Positions 54,415-64,000 of a stretch of DNA of 64,000 nucleotides are shown here, one piece after another. The stretch's first letter is position 1; each line of letters starts with the position of its first letter. The stretch lies in contig NW_020654972.1 in the NCBI RefSeq assembly GCF_003589595.1, forward strand, positions 10,378,758-10,442,757, written 5' to 3'. The position numbers were made by a program, and so were the translations under genes. Source of the stretch: Hyposmocoma kahamanoa (lineage: Eukaryota > Arthropoda > Insecta > Lepidoptera > Cosmopterigidae). Under the pieces are notes generated by a model, which was not told where the DNA came from, made no database searches, and was given only the letters and a program-made list of their open reading frames with translations.

Positions 54415-54620
54415 TCTAAATGCCTCCGTGGTCGAATGGTTACCGTGCCGGTCAGAGCTTCCGGGTTCGATTTCCGGGCCGGGAGAAATATTTGTATGGT
54501 CCATATTTATTTCTTTTGTGAATTCGGGTGTAATTTGTGGTTGTCTATGCGTGTGGCAATACAGGGTTTTTATAGTGCAGGGCCATAAAGTGTGTGCGTT
54601 ATTATTATATTATTATCTCA
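54415..54620 (+). repeat. tRNA-derived SINE
   Basis: A box 'tggtcgaatggttacc', B box 'gggttcgatttcc', body and 'ttattattatattattat' tail. The P element is inserted only 4 bases beyond its tail. Confidence 0.75.
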
Positions 54621-54788
54621 GTCAGTCGTGACCATGGATATAGAAAAAAAGGGGAGATTTGATATGGGGGCGTGGTTCGTGTCGCCTCGATATGATCAAA
54701 ATGATCATATGGAGGTGACACGCCTACAAACATTGCCACAGTGACATGGCGATCGTTGTACATGTAAGATCTCTCGCAAAACGTGAAA

Positions 54789-55013
54789 ATGCCAAGTTGT
54801 AGCGATACACCTTGTAAAAATTGGAGTGAAAACAAAAATGAGAAAACATTCCACCGGCTATTTGCATTTTTAGTTACTATTTCTATTATTATTCGATGTT
54901 TTCTTTTTGTCTTCATAGAAATTTCTAGACTCAAATATAGTGATGTTCATTTGCGAAGACTGATGTTTATCGACACTAAACTTTTACAGAAATGTTTGAA
55001 TTTCTTACTATAA
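54789..55013 (+). pseudogene. THAP-domain N-terminus of a P-element transposase, truncated
   Basis: From the ATG at 54789 the frame starts 'MPSCSDTPCKNWSENKNEKT' then 'FHRLF'. That is the start of a THAP domain: first two zinc ligands C4 and C9, the C-x-N word, and the F-H-R/K-F core. THAP domains bind the ends of P elements. After about residue 27 the sequence turns into hydrophobic, AT-encoded residues, and neither the second zinc pair (C-x2-H) nor the AVPTIF-type box is found, so the 74-residue product cannot fold as a complete THAP domain. It may be exon 1 of a deleted transposase. Family call from motif only. Confidence 0.6.
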
Positions 55014-55573
55014 TTTTTCTAATTAAAGTCCTTAAAATATTGAAGCGAAAAGCATTCACGTTAAATTGATTTCTTTTATTTTATTATTATTATTGTTTTT
55101 ACAAAACATTTTATTTCGAGTAACTTTAAAACAACTCATATTTCGGACAACCGGTTCAATTTTCATGTCAATTTGTATGTTGCTGTTGCTTGAAGAAAAA
55201 TGTAAGTGTATTATTGTTTTAGATAATTTAGATATTTAAATTCCATTATACTCGTAGATTAAACGTTAAGTATTTTTAATTTTTAATTTTTTCTAATGAG
55301 TTCAATATAAAAGAAGGTTGGATTGAAGCTGCAGGAAAATCAAAAGATGGGTTTTCTTATTACTGTTTCTGACTTTGTTTAAATTTCCATAGCGAATGAA
55401 ATCAATGAAAATTAAATAATAAATAAAATAAAATCGGCTTTATTTTACATGTGCATGCAAAATAAATTACAAACAATTATAGAAAATTACATAAATCCTT
55501 CATGAAAAAAACAACATAACTTAATTTATTAAATTCGTTGTTGTTTCGAGTTTACTCTTGACAGTGACAGCTT

Positions 55574-56440
55574 TTTTTTTTTTTGTTAATCCGGGGGAAT
55601 CTGCTTACAGATACCCCGGTCCCGCGGGGGCGTAGCCGGGGTCATGTGGGACTGGACTGAACCCTGAAGGGGAGCAGCCCGACCGCACTAAACCCCCGGA
55701 GTGTTCCTCCTCTCCGCTGTAGGTGGGGGTACGGGTACGCTGTTGCGTTCGTCCGCGCCCCTACCAGCGGCTGGCCGCGCCCTGCGCAGCCCCTCCTCGA
55801 GAAGGGAGACACATCGGTCCCCCGACTCCGAATGTGAGGCTCGCCGAACACCAGACGAGCCTTCCATCCCGGGCCCCTTTATGCTGGGCAACGAACTCCC
55901 CCGAGTCCGCTACCCAGGGGCCATGGGGGGCCAGGACAGCATCCACTCAACTGTGAAGTTCAGTGGCTGCTCCCCCAGCCCCCGCGGCGGATCTGATGGC
56001 AGGCTCCGCCGCAACACCTAACGCGCTTCCGCGCGGACTCTCCGAAGAGAGTCCCTTGGAGCGCCCACCACGGGCCAACCGCCCACGTTCGGCCGCGGAG
56101 GATAGGACGAGCGGCAACGACACACCGACACGTCTCTTCCCCCGCGGCCCCGCCGCCACTGCATCATTGAAAGCGGTGCAGCCCCGCTAGGGTCGCGGAG
56201 GACAGGACGAGCGGCAACGACACACCGACACGTCTCTCCCCCCGCGACCCTCCTCCTCGCGAATCCGCGCGGTCTCCCGCTGGCCAAACGAGCCCCGCGC
56301 GGAACGCCCTCCTCCTCGGGCCAGCCTAGCACCATCGGCCGGCCCCGCGGGTTCCTCTTAGCTTCATCGTGGGATGAAATCGACCACGGCTACTAGAGCC
56401 CCCCGCCACGACAAGGCGGGAGCCCCTTCGGGGGGGTGAT
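55574..56440 (-). mobile_element. GC-rich non-LTR element 3' end inserted in the P element
   Basis: 867 bp of very GC-rich DNA. The minus strand ends in poly(A) (plus-strand T run near 55572-55583). An 11-bp duplication agtgacagctt stands at 55563-55573 and 56441-56451. P copy 1 has one agtgacagctt (557-567) and no insert, so the empty site is known. Open frames on both strands are GC-driven and do not match known proteins. A unit of about 60 bp ('acgagcggcaacgacacacc') occurs twice, near 56108 and 56207. Probably the 3' UTR of an R1/TRAS-like or similar LINE. Confidence 0.75.
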
Positions 56441-57347
56441 AGTGACAGCTTCACCAACCCGTGATAACGTATAATGGAAAACTGACACTGGCTCAAGCCT
56501 GGTGGCTGCCATTAAGAAAATAATAATAATTTATATTAATATATTAATTTAATTATACACCAGTTCCAGCGTAGGTATAGTATGAAAAATGGAATATTTA
56601 TTTTTATATTAAAAACAGTCACATGGTTTCTAACTATCGATTAGGTAGGACCACATCCCTCGTTGAGTAGCGTCAGTTTAAGGTTAATAAGGTTAACAAT
56701 TTACGGAACGGTTTCCATCCGCGCCCGCCGTTGCTGTTAGACAGCGGTTTTATTTCAATATTCACGACCCTGCAACTTTGTGCAGGCACGTAGCCACCAC
56801 GGTTGCGGGCACGAAACCGTTGCGATTGCGGAACGGACCGCGAAGTTACTGGGAGTTAGTCGCAAATCGCGCGGTTAATAGAGAACTCACCCCACGTCAC
56901 CACTATAGGCGTAAAACGCGCCGTGAAATGTGCTACTAATTTTACATACTTAACTATTACATTCTACAGATGCCGCGGTCCCGCGGCAGACGCGAGTGAA
57001 AACCACTCCGTGAGTTCTTAGTGTAACGAAAAATGAGTTTAATAGTTAGCTATTATATACTAGTAGCATTGTTACTAAAACGCCACCTGATGGTGAAAGG
57101 CTGAACCAGGATGAAAAAATACTGAAATATTGTAATATAACTCTTACTCAAGTGACTGTAAGTTTATTTTTGTTAAATTTTGAAATTGTGTGACGTCGTT
57201 TTCACGTTTTAAGCTCTACCCAATCTTTAAGTTATGGTAGTAGATAATAGAGCGTAAAGTTTGAATTGCACACAAGCTAAAAAGTGGCAACATCGGTACC
57301 CGATCTTACATAGCGTCATTACATATCTCCCCTTTTTTATATCTATG

Positions 57348-57640
57348 GTCGTGACTATGGGACCTGTAAAGAGCACGAAACGTTGGTTTGTTTAAAAAAA
57401 AAAAACAAATATACGCGATTTAGATTCTTAAAAAATAGTTCTATTTTCAATTTGCAAAATTATTCCTATGTAATTTTGAATGGAGAACGGTGGTAACTCA
57501 GTGGGAGCAGGTTGCTTCTCAAATCGATGGTTCAATTACAAGTAGCTGTGTGTACATATAACTTTAATATCTAAATTACGTAATTTTCTTAACATTTAAT
57601 AGTTAATACCTACCTTATAATTAGGTAATACCTCTCACTA
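57348..57640 (+). repeat. dispersed repeat (cgaaacgt family) and flank
   Basis: 57350-57425 matches the reverse complement of 6940-7015. This is the original insertion context of the P element, since its left duplication 'gtcgtgac' fits 'ggtcgtgactatgggacc'. The rest is unassigned. Confidence 0.5.
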
Positions 57641-57830
57641 GTGGTGAGGTGAATGGAAACATCACAATGAAACGTACGTGCTGAAGAAGGTTCACAACCC
57701 CTGGAAAGCGTGTAAAGTTCTCAACTCGCATTAGGCCCGCGTTGTGAACTAAAACTTGAACCCACTCCTAAGAGAAGACCCTTGCCCATCAGGGTAAATG
57801 ATGATAATATACCATAGAGCAAAGATTCTT
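57640..57830 (+). repeat. non-LTR element 3' tail
   Basis: 'gagaagacccttgcccatca' and 'aaatgatgataat' follow the plan of the tail at 28011-28150. Confidence 0.5.
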
Positions 57831-57884
57831 GGAACCTATAGAATTTGTCTTTCCAGGAGTGGAGATCATGTCACTTAAATTGTG

Positions 57885-58720
57885 ATGTAAACAGCTTAAA
57901 GCGAGTCACAGGAGAAGCGGAAAAAACTATTTTGCTAGATCAAATGGTTTCGATATTTAGTATTAAATAACTGTCTTACAAAAAATATACCATATACATA
58001 AGGATATTGTCCAATGATTGTGCTAATGTGTTTCACGATAGGATGTACTTCATCTGATCATATGAAATCCTAAAAACAGGTTAAATTAAAAGTCGAAAAC
58101 CATTTATTTAAGGATAAAACATCTAACTTTGTACTTATTTTTTTCATGCAGATATTTTTATTTAAGTACTACAAAAAAATCTGCTAAATTTTTGGTTTTT
58201 GACTGAAACCATTGTTCGGTATTCTGCCTGTGTTATTCAATCGACTGAAAGAAAACTGGCTGCGTGGTGTCATCGGTGTTAACGTTAGCAGTCAGTGTCC
58301 CTGAAAAAATCCAACTTGTGCGTGAAATGTTACGATTGTTCTTTTCCGTTTTATCTCTTTTATTTCTGTGGCTGATCACAATGTAATATAAACGAACAAG
58401 ACTGTGCCATCTTCCTACCCAGTTGAAGACGCACATCCGCACCGCTGCCGTCGTAGTGAAAGGAGGTACGCGTGAGTACTTCGATATCATCAGCCGCGTG
58501 GCTCGGATTCCTTACGCCACAGCCAGTCATATCACATTTCCGGTCGCCATAGGATCTTCATCATATATATATATATATAATCTGCGTCAAACTTTCTCCT
58601 CCTGTTATTATTTTATTCCTATTAATTTACATTAGGGATTGCGGGATGCAGGGGGTGACCCCCTACACTTCACCTAAAATCTAGGCTCGCGATGAAGTAC
58701 CTCGTCTTAATGTTAGATTA
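57885..58720 (+). repeat. Family D repeat, copy 2, interrupted
   Basis: Matches 62640-63480: 'aaggatattgtccaatgatt', 'gtgtttcacgataggatgta', 'tttctcctcctgttattatt' and 'cacctaaaatctaggc'. About 365 bp (58215-58580) is private to this copy; it contains an open plus-strand stretch ('TAAVVVKGGTREYFDIISRV') and an (AT)n run at 58562-58582 that I cannot assign. Confidence 0.6.
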
Positions 58721-59320
58721 TGGAGATATTAAAACTAATTTATTATTATGTAGCTCAGTATATCACGTCCCAATTATCATTATTACTTACACGTAACTGT
58801 TATATAAGATATTTGGAACCGGGCGGCGCCCTATTTGACTACTGTAAAGTTATTCATTCACAAGTCCACACTTACAAACCACGAGTAACTTTCCGAAGTT
58901 ACCTGCCTACCTGTGGAAACATCGACCAAGATCTTCGTTTTATCGCAAATACTTGAAAGTTTCGGGATTTCTCTCAACTATTTGATTTTGAGGCTTAAGG
59001 GTGTTATAAATTGAACGCGATTAGTTCGGCCGATGCCGTCGGTTTCCCTCTCACAGCGCGAAAATTGAACCTTCCGTTTCACATCTTAAGATACGCATAC
59101 TTGTCGCTAGAGGAATTCAAGAATTTGCGGTGCGTGTCGATGGGTTTGTAGCTAGATCCCAAGACATTTTTTGCGAATTCCTGTCACTAAAACAAACTGG
59201 GTGTTCTGTGGTTTCTGAAACCCACAGTGTCTTTACACTAATCCGTATCTGAATGGAACTTTCTTTTAATTACTTTGCATGTACTTGTTCTGGTCATAAT
59301 TCAGTTAACGACAATTGTAG
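58721..59320. other. unassigned stretch before the last exon
   Basis: No repeat recognised, a contrast with the region around. It may include intron sequence or an undetected exon. Confidence 0.4.
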
Positions 59321-59493
59321 TCATTATTTACACTCAGCGTAGCCATCCAAAAGAAAAACTTTACCAGCACCCCGTTCACGATGCCACTAAGGCTCACCGA
59401 AAAGTTTTACTAGAACTATTTAGGAGAGCAGTTGCAATAAATCCTAGAAATACAATGAAACTTGATAGGCTGGTACTAGACTATTGTTCTTAG
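59321..59493 (+). CDS. candidate terminal exon of the Cys/His-rich gene
   Basis: The open frame ends with TAG at 59491-59493 and encodes a plausible amphipathic helix region ('SHPKEKLYQHPVHDATKAHR', 'KVLLELFRRAVAINPR', 'LDRLVLDYCS'). If the acceptor is 'caattgtag' (AG at 59319-59320), the frame continues exon 5 in phase (G + TC). A stronger-looking acceptor 17 bases downstream ('tttacactcag', AG at 59336-59337) would need phase 0 and thus another exon between. No ATG-initiated gene is obvious here, and a polyadenylation signal follows at 59684. Confidence 0.45.
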
Positions 59494-59683
59494 GCTGCAG
59501 TGTTTTAAAATTATTACAATATGAATATATATGCAATGAAACACCAAACAAAAAATGAAAGGCTTGCTGAAAGATCAAATGTGTCACAAATTTAAAAAAT
59601 AGCTTTTGGAATATTGATGTGCTTTTATGAATTTATAATATTGAGGCCGAAGGGCAAGATGTAATGCATCCATATCTTATGCA

Positions 59684-59689
59684 AATAAA
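59684..59689 (+). terminator. polyadenylation signal AATAAA
   Basis: 'gcaaataaaatctttacatt' lies 190 bases after the stop of the candidate last exon, with GT/T-rich text after it. Confidence 0.5.
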
Positions 59690-59879
59690 ATCTTTACATT
59701 GTTGAAATCTTTCTTCTGTATTAATCATAAGGTTCTATTCCTTTTAATTGTATTAATGTCGTACAAATTTTAATGTATTGTATTAATTATAGTTAAAGAT
59801 ACTAAATCCCCCTTTTCTCTCTAGCATATCTTACAATAGTGGAGTATTTGTTTTGAGTAATTCGTCTATTACTGTAGCT

Positions 59880-60110
59880 TACACCATCGGCGGTCCCAAA
59901 AGAGTATACCCATCGTTTCGTTCCTTCCTTGAACCTGCAAGGTGTGAAATGGGTTCCTTTCTGAATTGTTTTCTTTGAGCTATGGGGCTCTTCAAAAGCG
60001 AATAAATATGGCTCTCACAGACGGTAAGGCATAGCCAGTTCGTCTGGTGTTGCAAATGTCCATAGGTGATGATGACCACTTCCCGTCAAGAACCTCTTCT
60101 TATTGATTGT
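59880..60110 (+). repeat. lepidopteran retrotransposon 3' tail
   Basis: 'gtgtgaaatgggttcctttc', 'gcgaataaatatggctctca' and 'gatgatgaccacttcccgtc' are words I recognise from a widespread repeat; family name not known. Confidence 0.5.
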
Positions 60111-60486
60111 TCACTTTACATTGGAAAAAAAGCTGATATAGCATTCATTTAAAAGTGCAGATAGTGGGTAGTATAAAAGATTCTTATAACTATTATAGTA
60201 TATTCAGTACATAAAAAGGAAATCAAAATATCTGCCATCCCGTTCGCGCAAACGGCTCGTTTGCCTCAATTTTCCATTGTCAACATCGAGATATCGGTGA
60301 AATACATTCGAAATGGCCGTCGGTGCATTGATAAACTCCATTCCAATTTTTTCGCTAAAAAAAATTAATCGTAGTGCGAAGTTTTTATTAAGTACTTTTT
60401 GCTATAAAGTTTATAACTTTTGGATAAGATTTCATCTTCAAAATGAAATTAAAGTACATACGTATTCATTACATGCCTTTGAATTC
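60111..60486. other. unassigned stretch
   Basis: Nothing recognised. Confidence 0.4.
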
Positions 60487-60770
60487 CCATTGAGGTAGGC
60501 AGAGACTATCAATCGCCTCCTTTCACGTCAAACCTCTCTCACTTCAGATACATTCATCAATCTTTTCATAAAAGCCCCCTTATTCTTCTCATTACGCATT
60601 CCAGTCTTTTTAAGATCATTCTCGATCTCTCGATTCGAAAATGTTCTTCGTAGCTGTCCTCTTCCGATGTTGACTTCCACTTTATCCCTATATATCTATA
60701 TCTCTTCGCTACTGCATTTTCATTCATATACATATGTAACCAAACATACTATTAACATACCTTTCTCTGT
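60487..60770 (+). repeat. non-LTR element 3' UTR-like repeat
   Basis: 'tgaggtaggcagagactatc' followed by 'aaacctctctcacttcagat' and 'ttctcgatctctcgattcga' matches the plan of a common lepidopteran LINE tail. Confidence 0.5.
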
Positions 60771-61046
60771 TTTTGGCGCTTTGTTTAATCTATAATATCG
60801 AACATTCTTATGGTGTAGCTAATTTGAGTCTATCATTACAAAACCATTATATAATAGAATAATAATTCATTTATCTCACGTCACTTGGACCCATAGAGTC
60901 AGTTACAATGTCACTTATAAATTAATGTTAGTAATAATTACATCTACTCACTACTCAATAAAAAGTCTTTATGGTGTCTTGTATTATTTCATCATTACAT
61001 TAGGAAGAGGGTTTGAATATGCCACGTCTGCTACACTCACGAACAA
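60771..61046. other. unassigned stretch
   Basis: Nothing recognised. Confidence 0.35.
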
Positions 61047-61129
61047 ATGATCTGAAGTGTATGGGTTTTAAATTGTGAATAACGACGGATCTGCACCATG
61101 TAGAACTGAGATAAGCGGCACTCGTGACG
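61047..61129 (+). repeat. 83-bp direct repeat, copy 1
   Basis: Identical by eye to 62094-62176 ('atgatctgaagtgtatgggt' … 'cggcactcgtgacg'). Confidence 0.9.
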
Positions 61130-61944
61130 TAAAAACAGTATTTTGTGTCCGCGATGCGTGCGGTTCTGAAATGACGGAACGATAGAACAATGAGGGAAAA
61201 CTTTTCGATGTTTCGGCAAATATTAAATATACGTATTTCCAGCTCAGTAATTGTCAGATTCGAGATGATAAAAATTTACGTAAATTACTTTGTTATTCGG
61301 CGACCACAGCGGCCGAATGATCAACAACTTCTGAGGATGTCTTGCAGAGGGACGAAACAGGTGTCGAGTGTATTTTAGGTATTGTAGTTGCGTTTGTATT
61401 ATTTATTATATTTATTAATTTTGTGCATAGAGAGTGTGGGAAACTTAACTGCATGAAGAAAATCAACACAGGCGATTTAACCTTCACAAGCATGGCGAGG
61501 TCGCAAAATAACGTCTAAATCTATAAAATATATTCAAGATGGTTGTGAAATTAAGGAAAACTGCATTGCGAAATAATTTAGCTGCAAAATTGTTAACATC
61601 ATTGGCTATGAACCAATACAACCACAGCTCTCCAATGGTTACAACAATTGAACTGTCTACAGACTGTCATTTCGGATTCTATTGAAATTGGCTAACAAAG
61701 TCTGGCTTCTATCCAGAACTGCCCAATAGAATGTTAGAGCTGTGTAATTTGGACAATTGCCAAACTAACGAAGAGTTTAAAAATTGACGACAAATCATAT
61801 TTGGTTTGGTTGTGGGTTCTTCATTTTGGTTTCTAACATCAAATTCTCTGTAACATTTTTATTTCCGTCTGTATCAAAGAAGAAGAGTACTGTGCTTAGA
61901 TGGAATAACATTAAAATTTATTATAATAAGATTTTTTTCTATAT
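61130..61944. other. unassigned stretch
   Basis: Short frames here do not resemble known proteins. Confidence 0.35.
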
Positions 61945-62205
61945 AACATTAAGTGACGGGACGAACAAGTCGTGCGCCTGATGATAACCTACACGCCTGT
62001 CCATAACAGTTGCAATGCTACACACAAGTTTTAAATCGCAAAAACCTGAAGGGTACTGCCACTGCGGCAGAAATAGGTAACGTGGTCGAACACATGATCT
62101 GAAGTGTATGGGTTTTAAATTGTGAATAACGACGGATCTGCACCATGTAGAACTGAGATAAGCGGCACTCGTGACGCGACTTTCACAAGGAGCTTGCTGC
62201 TACTA
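61945..62205 (-). repeat. Family B SINE-like repeat carrying the 83-bp repeat
   Basis: 'aagtgacgggacgaacaagt', 'ccataacagttgcaatgct' and 'tttcacaaggagcttgctgc' mark the SINE. Between its 'aggtaacgtgg' and 'tttcacaagg' words the normal 20 or so bases are replaced by the 83-bp repeat (62094-62176). Confidence 0.75.
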
Positions 62206-62639
62206 GATTACAACTTTCATAATACTTCAAAATCTATTTGAATTGTACTGTAGCTATTCAATTAAAATACACGCGTAAAGAAACGAAATAGGATTCCAAT
62301 CTCAATACACCCAAGTAATTGAAGTCTCCAAGGCATTTGCCTTGGCATTCGTCTCTAAAGCCTCCGACATTATGAGATATGCAATAACATTCAGCCTCGT
62401 ATTGCACAAACATTGGTTGAAATTTACAATGTTCACTCTCTGTTCTAGAACATATTTATTTATTAGTTTATCCCATTATGGACTTTATGGAAATTGTTAT
62501 GTAAGTTAAAACAAAATATTTTTCCATACCCGTAGTATGAGTTGCAACGAGCAACGGATTTAAATCCGGGGTACTCCTCAGAATCCCCAGACCAAAACTG
62601 TCGCAGAAAAGTTTCCGAAATAGGTTCTTTCTCATCTTA
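62206..62639. other. unassigned stretch
   Basis: Nothing recognised. Confidence 0.35.
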
Positions 62640-63480
62640 CAGTGCTAATCGTTATTTTTTTAAAACGGTTTTTTTTTAGGTATTTACTATTAAATAAGGG
62701 TCTTATAAAAAATATACAATACACCTAAGGATATTGTCTAAAGTACGTGTTAATGTGTTACACGATAAGAAGTACTTTATCCGATCATATAAAATCCTCA
62801 AAACAGACTAAAGTAAAAGAGTAGAACGAATTATTAAATAGTAAAATTGTTAACTTTACACATCATTTTTATATGCAGATATTTCTCTTAAAGTCCTGCA
62901 GAGAACCTGCTAAATTTTGGTTTTCAACTGAAGCCCTATTAGTTGCTAAATCGACCTCGACACTGTGCCTCATGGATGTTCGCGAAAGCTAGAATTGATA
63001 GTTTTCAGGCAGTCGTTCGCAAGAGAGTGATATCCCTGTTGGCCAGAGTGAGAGGCAGCACCAACAGTCTTCTTAAGGTGGTAGCAGAGAGGATGGACAG
63101 CCCAATCTTTATGTATTGGATGTCCATCCTTGTTCATGAAAATGAACACTTTGCTTTCTACTAACATAGTTGTAACTACTAACACCATATGGGCTTGCAA
63201 CTGTCTGAAATAAATTGTTTCAATTCATTTTCATTTCATTCTATTTCATAAATTCACATTTATCCCAAAATTTGAAAATTGTCCAGAGGTTTAACGACGC
63301 GCCGCGCCTCCCGTTGTCCCGTCAGTCGCCATCCGGCGCTTGTCGACGACGGATCTGTGTCATATTTTCTCCGCCTATTCTTATTTTATTCATATTAATT
63401 TTTAGCGCGCGGCTAGCGGGATGCGCGAGACGGTCCTTCACACCTCCTAAAATCTAGACATTGAAGTATCTCGCCTTAAC
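62640..63480 (+). repeat. Family D repeat, copy 3, interrupted
   Basis: 'acctaaggatattgtctaaa', 'gtgttacacgataagaagta', 'aacctgctaaattttggttt', then a LINE piece, then 'ttcacatttatcccaaaatt', 'cagtcgccatccggcgcttg' and 'cctcctaaaatctagac'. Homologous to 17395-18260 reversed and 57885-58720. Confidence 0.7.
62945..63235 (+). mobile_element. LINE C-terminal fragment inserted in Family D
   Basis: The plus frame has 'MFAKARIDSFQAVVRKRVIS', 'LLARVRGSTNSLL' and 'AERMDSPIFMYW' and a stop at 63162-63164. This is the conserved C-terminus of the LINE type also seen at 38190-38790. It has a short 3' UTR with 'aataaattg' and a repeated 'attcatttt' tail. Confidence 0.65.
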
Positions 63481-64000
63481 CACGCCGACCCGTTGGTGGA
63501 GTCATTTTACCTATATAACTACTTCCAAGTTGATAGGTATAACGGCAGACTACGTGATACGTTTACTAATGTCCGGACATCTCGTTTATTTTAAGAGGAA
63601 GTACAGCGAGCGCGCTCCGTAACGCTGTGCGAAATTTGATCCTAGTTCAGATACTATCTAATCAAACTAAATGGCTTTCCGTAAACATGATTTAGATACT
63701 ATTAACTAGAGTTGGTAGCATCAAAATCACACTAGCTCGAAAACTTGACCACAAAATTGTCTTCTCAAAGTCAAAGTCATAGAATCGTTTATAACATAGG
63801 TAAAATAAATTACATTTGAAAAAGTCAATTTTTAAGCTACTGCTCGTTTACTCGGCTAATTTCCCTGAAAGAAACGAGTAAGAAACTCTAGGGATTGCTC
63901 TTTTCAAATAAACTTGTGTAAGTGCTATGGAATACACTTTGAATCAAATTTGTGTGGAATCTAGACCCATATCATCATATACTCATCACTCATCATATAT
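63481..64000. other. unassigned stretch
   Basis: Nothing recognised up to the window edge. Confidence 0.35.

Larger units (their letters stand above)
54625..57355 (+). mobile_element. P element with both ends and 8-bp target duplication
   Basis: The element 54633-57347 begins 'catggatatagaaaaaaagg' and its reversed right end is 'catagatataaaaaagggga'; inverted repeats are about 27 bp with one or two length differences. The perfect 8-bp direct repeat gtcgtgac flanks it (54625-54632, 57348-57355). An 8-bp duplication, ends starting CAT and an N-terminal THAP-like exon together point to the P superfamily. Without the LINE insert it is 1848 bp, too short for a full transposase, so it is an internally deleted copy. 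Copy 1 is at 1-1662. Confidence 0.85.
41290..59700 (+). other. gene span: unnamed Cys/His-rich, KEN-box protein
   Basis: Five exons join with intact phase: 41290-41310, 41634-42303, 49867-50066, 50644-50851 and 52506-53075. Each internal boundary has GT after and AG before. Summed length is 1669 nt, leaving one base of a split codon. The candidate last exon 59321-59493 would close the frame at 614 codons including the stop. Introns 2, 4 and 5 are full of mobile elements. The protein has an N-terminal zinc-binding-like region, many TP/SP sites and a KEN box, which suggests a cell-cycle-regulated nuclear protein; that is inference. The mix of Cys/His fingers and TPXX motifs recalls the Drosophila lamina protein fs(1)Ya in composition only. 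Codon use and lack of stops over 556 codons make a real gene very likely. Confidence 0.75.

Noticed and set aside
54420..54480. tRNA gene
   Set aside because: Has A and B boxes, but the arms do not form a cloverleaf and it continues into a SINE body; also true for 6728, 20520 and 34480.
55642..56335. Long overlapping open frames on both strands in the GC-rich block
   Set aside because: They are open in several frames at once because of high GC, share no motif with known proteins, and lie inside a poly(A)-ended insert.

Overview
The window looks like AT-rich nuclear DNA of a moth or butterfly (Lepidoptera). The basis is the set of interspersed repeats I recognise as typical of lepidopteran genomes: the element that starts with a 'cggcttcaaaaaggaggagg'-like head, the 'accaccaggcg/cataacagttgcagtgcc' SINE-like family, tRNA-derived SINEs, mariner copies, and APE-type non-LTR retrotransposons. 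There are no operons, CRISPR arrays or functional tRNA/rRNA genes. Three runs of N (12832-12841, 32289-32688, 46011-46110) mark assembly gaps.

Layout. 1-1662 is a P-element copy cut by the window edge. 1871-4320 is a decayed envelope-like remnant of an errantivirus-type retroelement. 4.3-13 kb is a mosaic of short repeats and MITEs. 13.7-15.0 kb is an almost complete mariner. About 15.5 kb holds a possible terminal exon of a small Gly/Cys/Tyr-rich protein. 20.7-24.1 kb is a second mariner split by a 5'-truncated non-LTR element. 24-29 kb is repeats, including a hAT-type MITE. 29.56-32.75 kb is a non-LTR retrotransposon with a long open endonuclease/reverse transcriptase frame. 33-41 kb is MITEs and SINEs, including a second copy of the hAT MITE.

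41.29-59.7 kb holds the one convincing host gene. Its five exons (41290-41310, 41634-42303, 49867-50066, 50644-50851, 52506-53075) join in phase at GT/AG junctions, and 59321-59493 may be the terminal exon. It encodes a protein with an N-terminal Cys/His metal-binding region, many Thr-Pro/Ser-Pro sites and a KEN box; I cannot name it. Its introns are packed with mobile DNA. Intron 2 holds a decayed LINE that was itself hit by a 607-bp MITE and by a very young LTR retrotransposon (238-bp LTRs with no difference by eye, 5-bp target duplication). Intron 4 holds a second LINE of the same family with an (ATT)n tail. The last intron holds a P element (54633-57347) with inverted ends, an 8-bp target duplication, a THAP-like N-terminal exon and a GC-rich LINE tail inserted in it.

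59.5-64 kb is repeats again, including an 83-bp identical direct repeat pasted inside a SINE. The most interesting items are the P-element pair with a THAP-only reading frame, the unnamed Cys/His + KEN-box gene, the gag-protease-only young LTR element with a DTN instead of DTG protease motif, and the LINE copy that carries part of a MITE at its 5' end.
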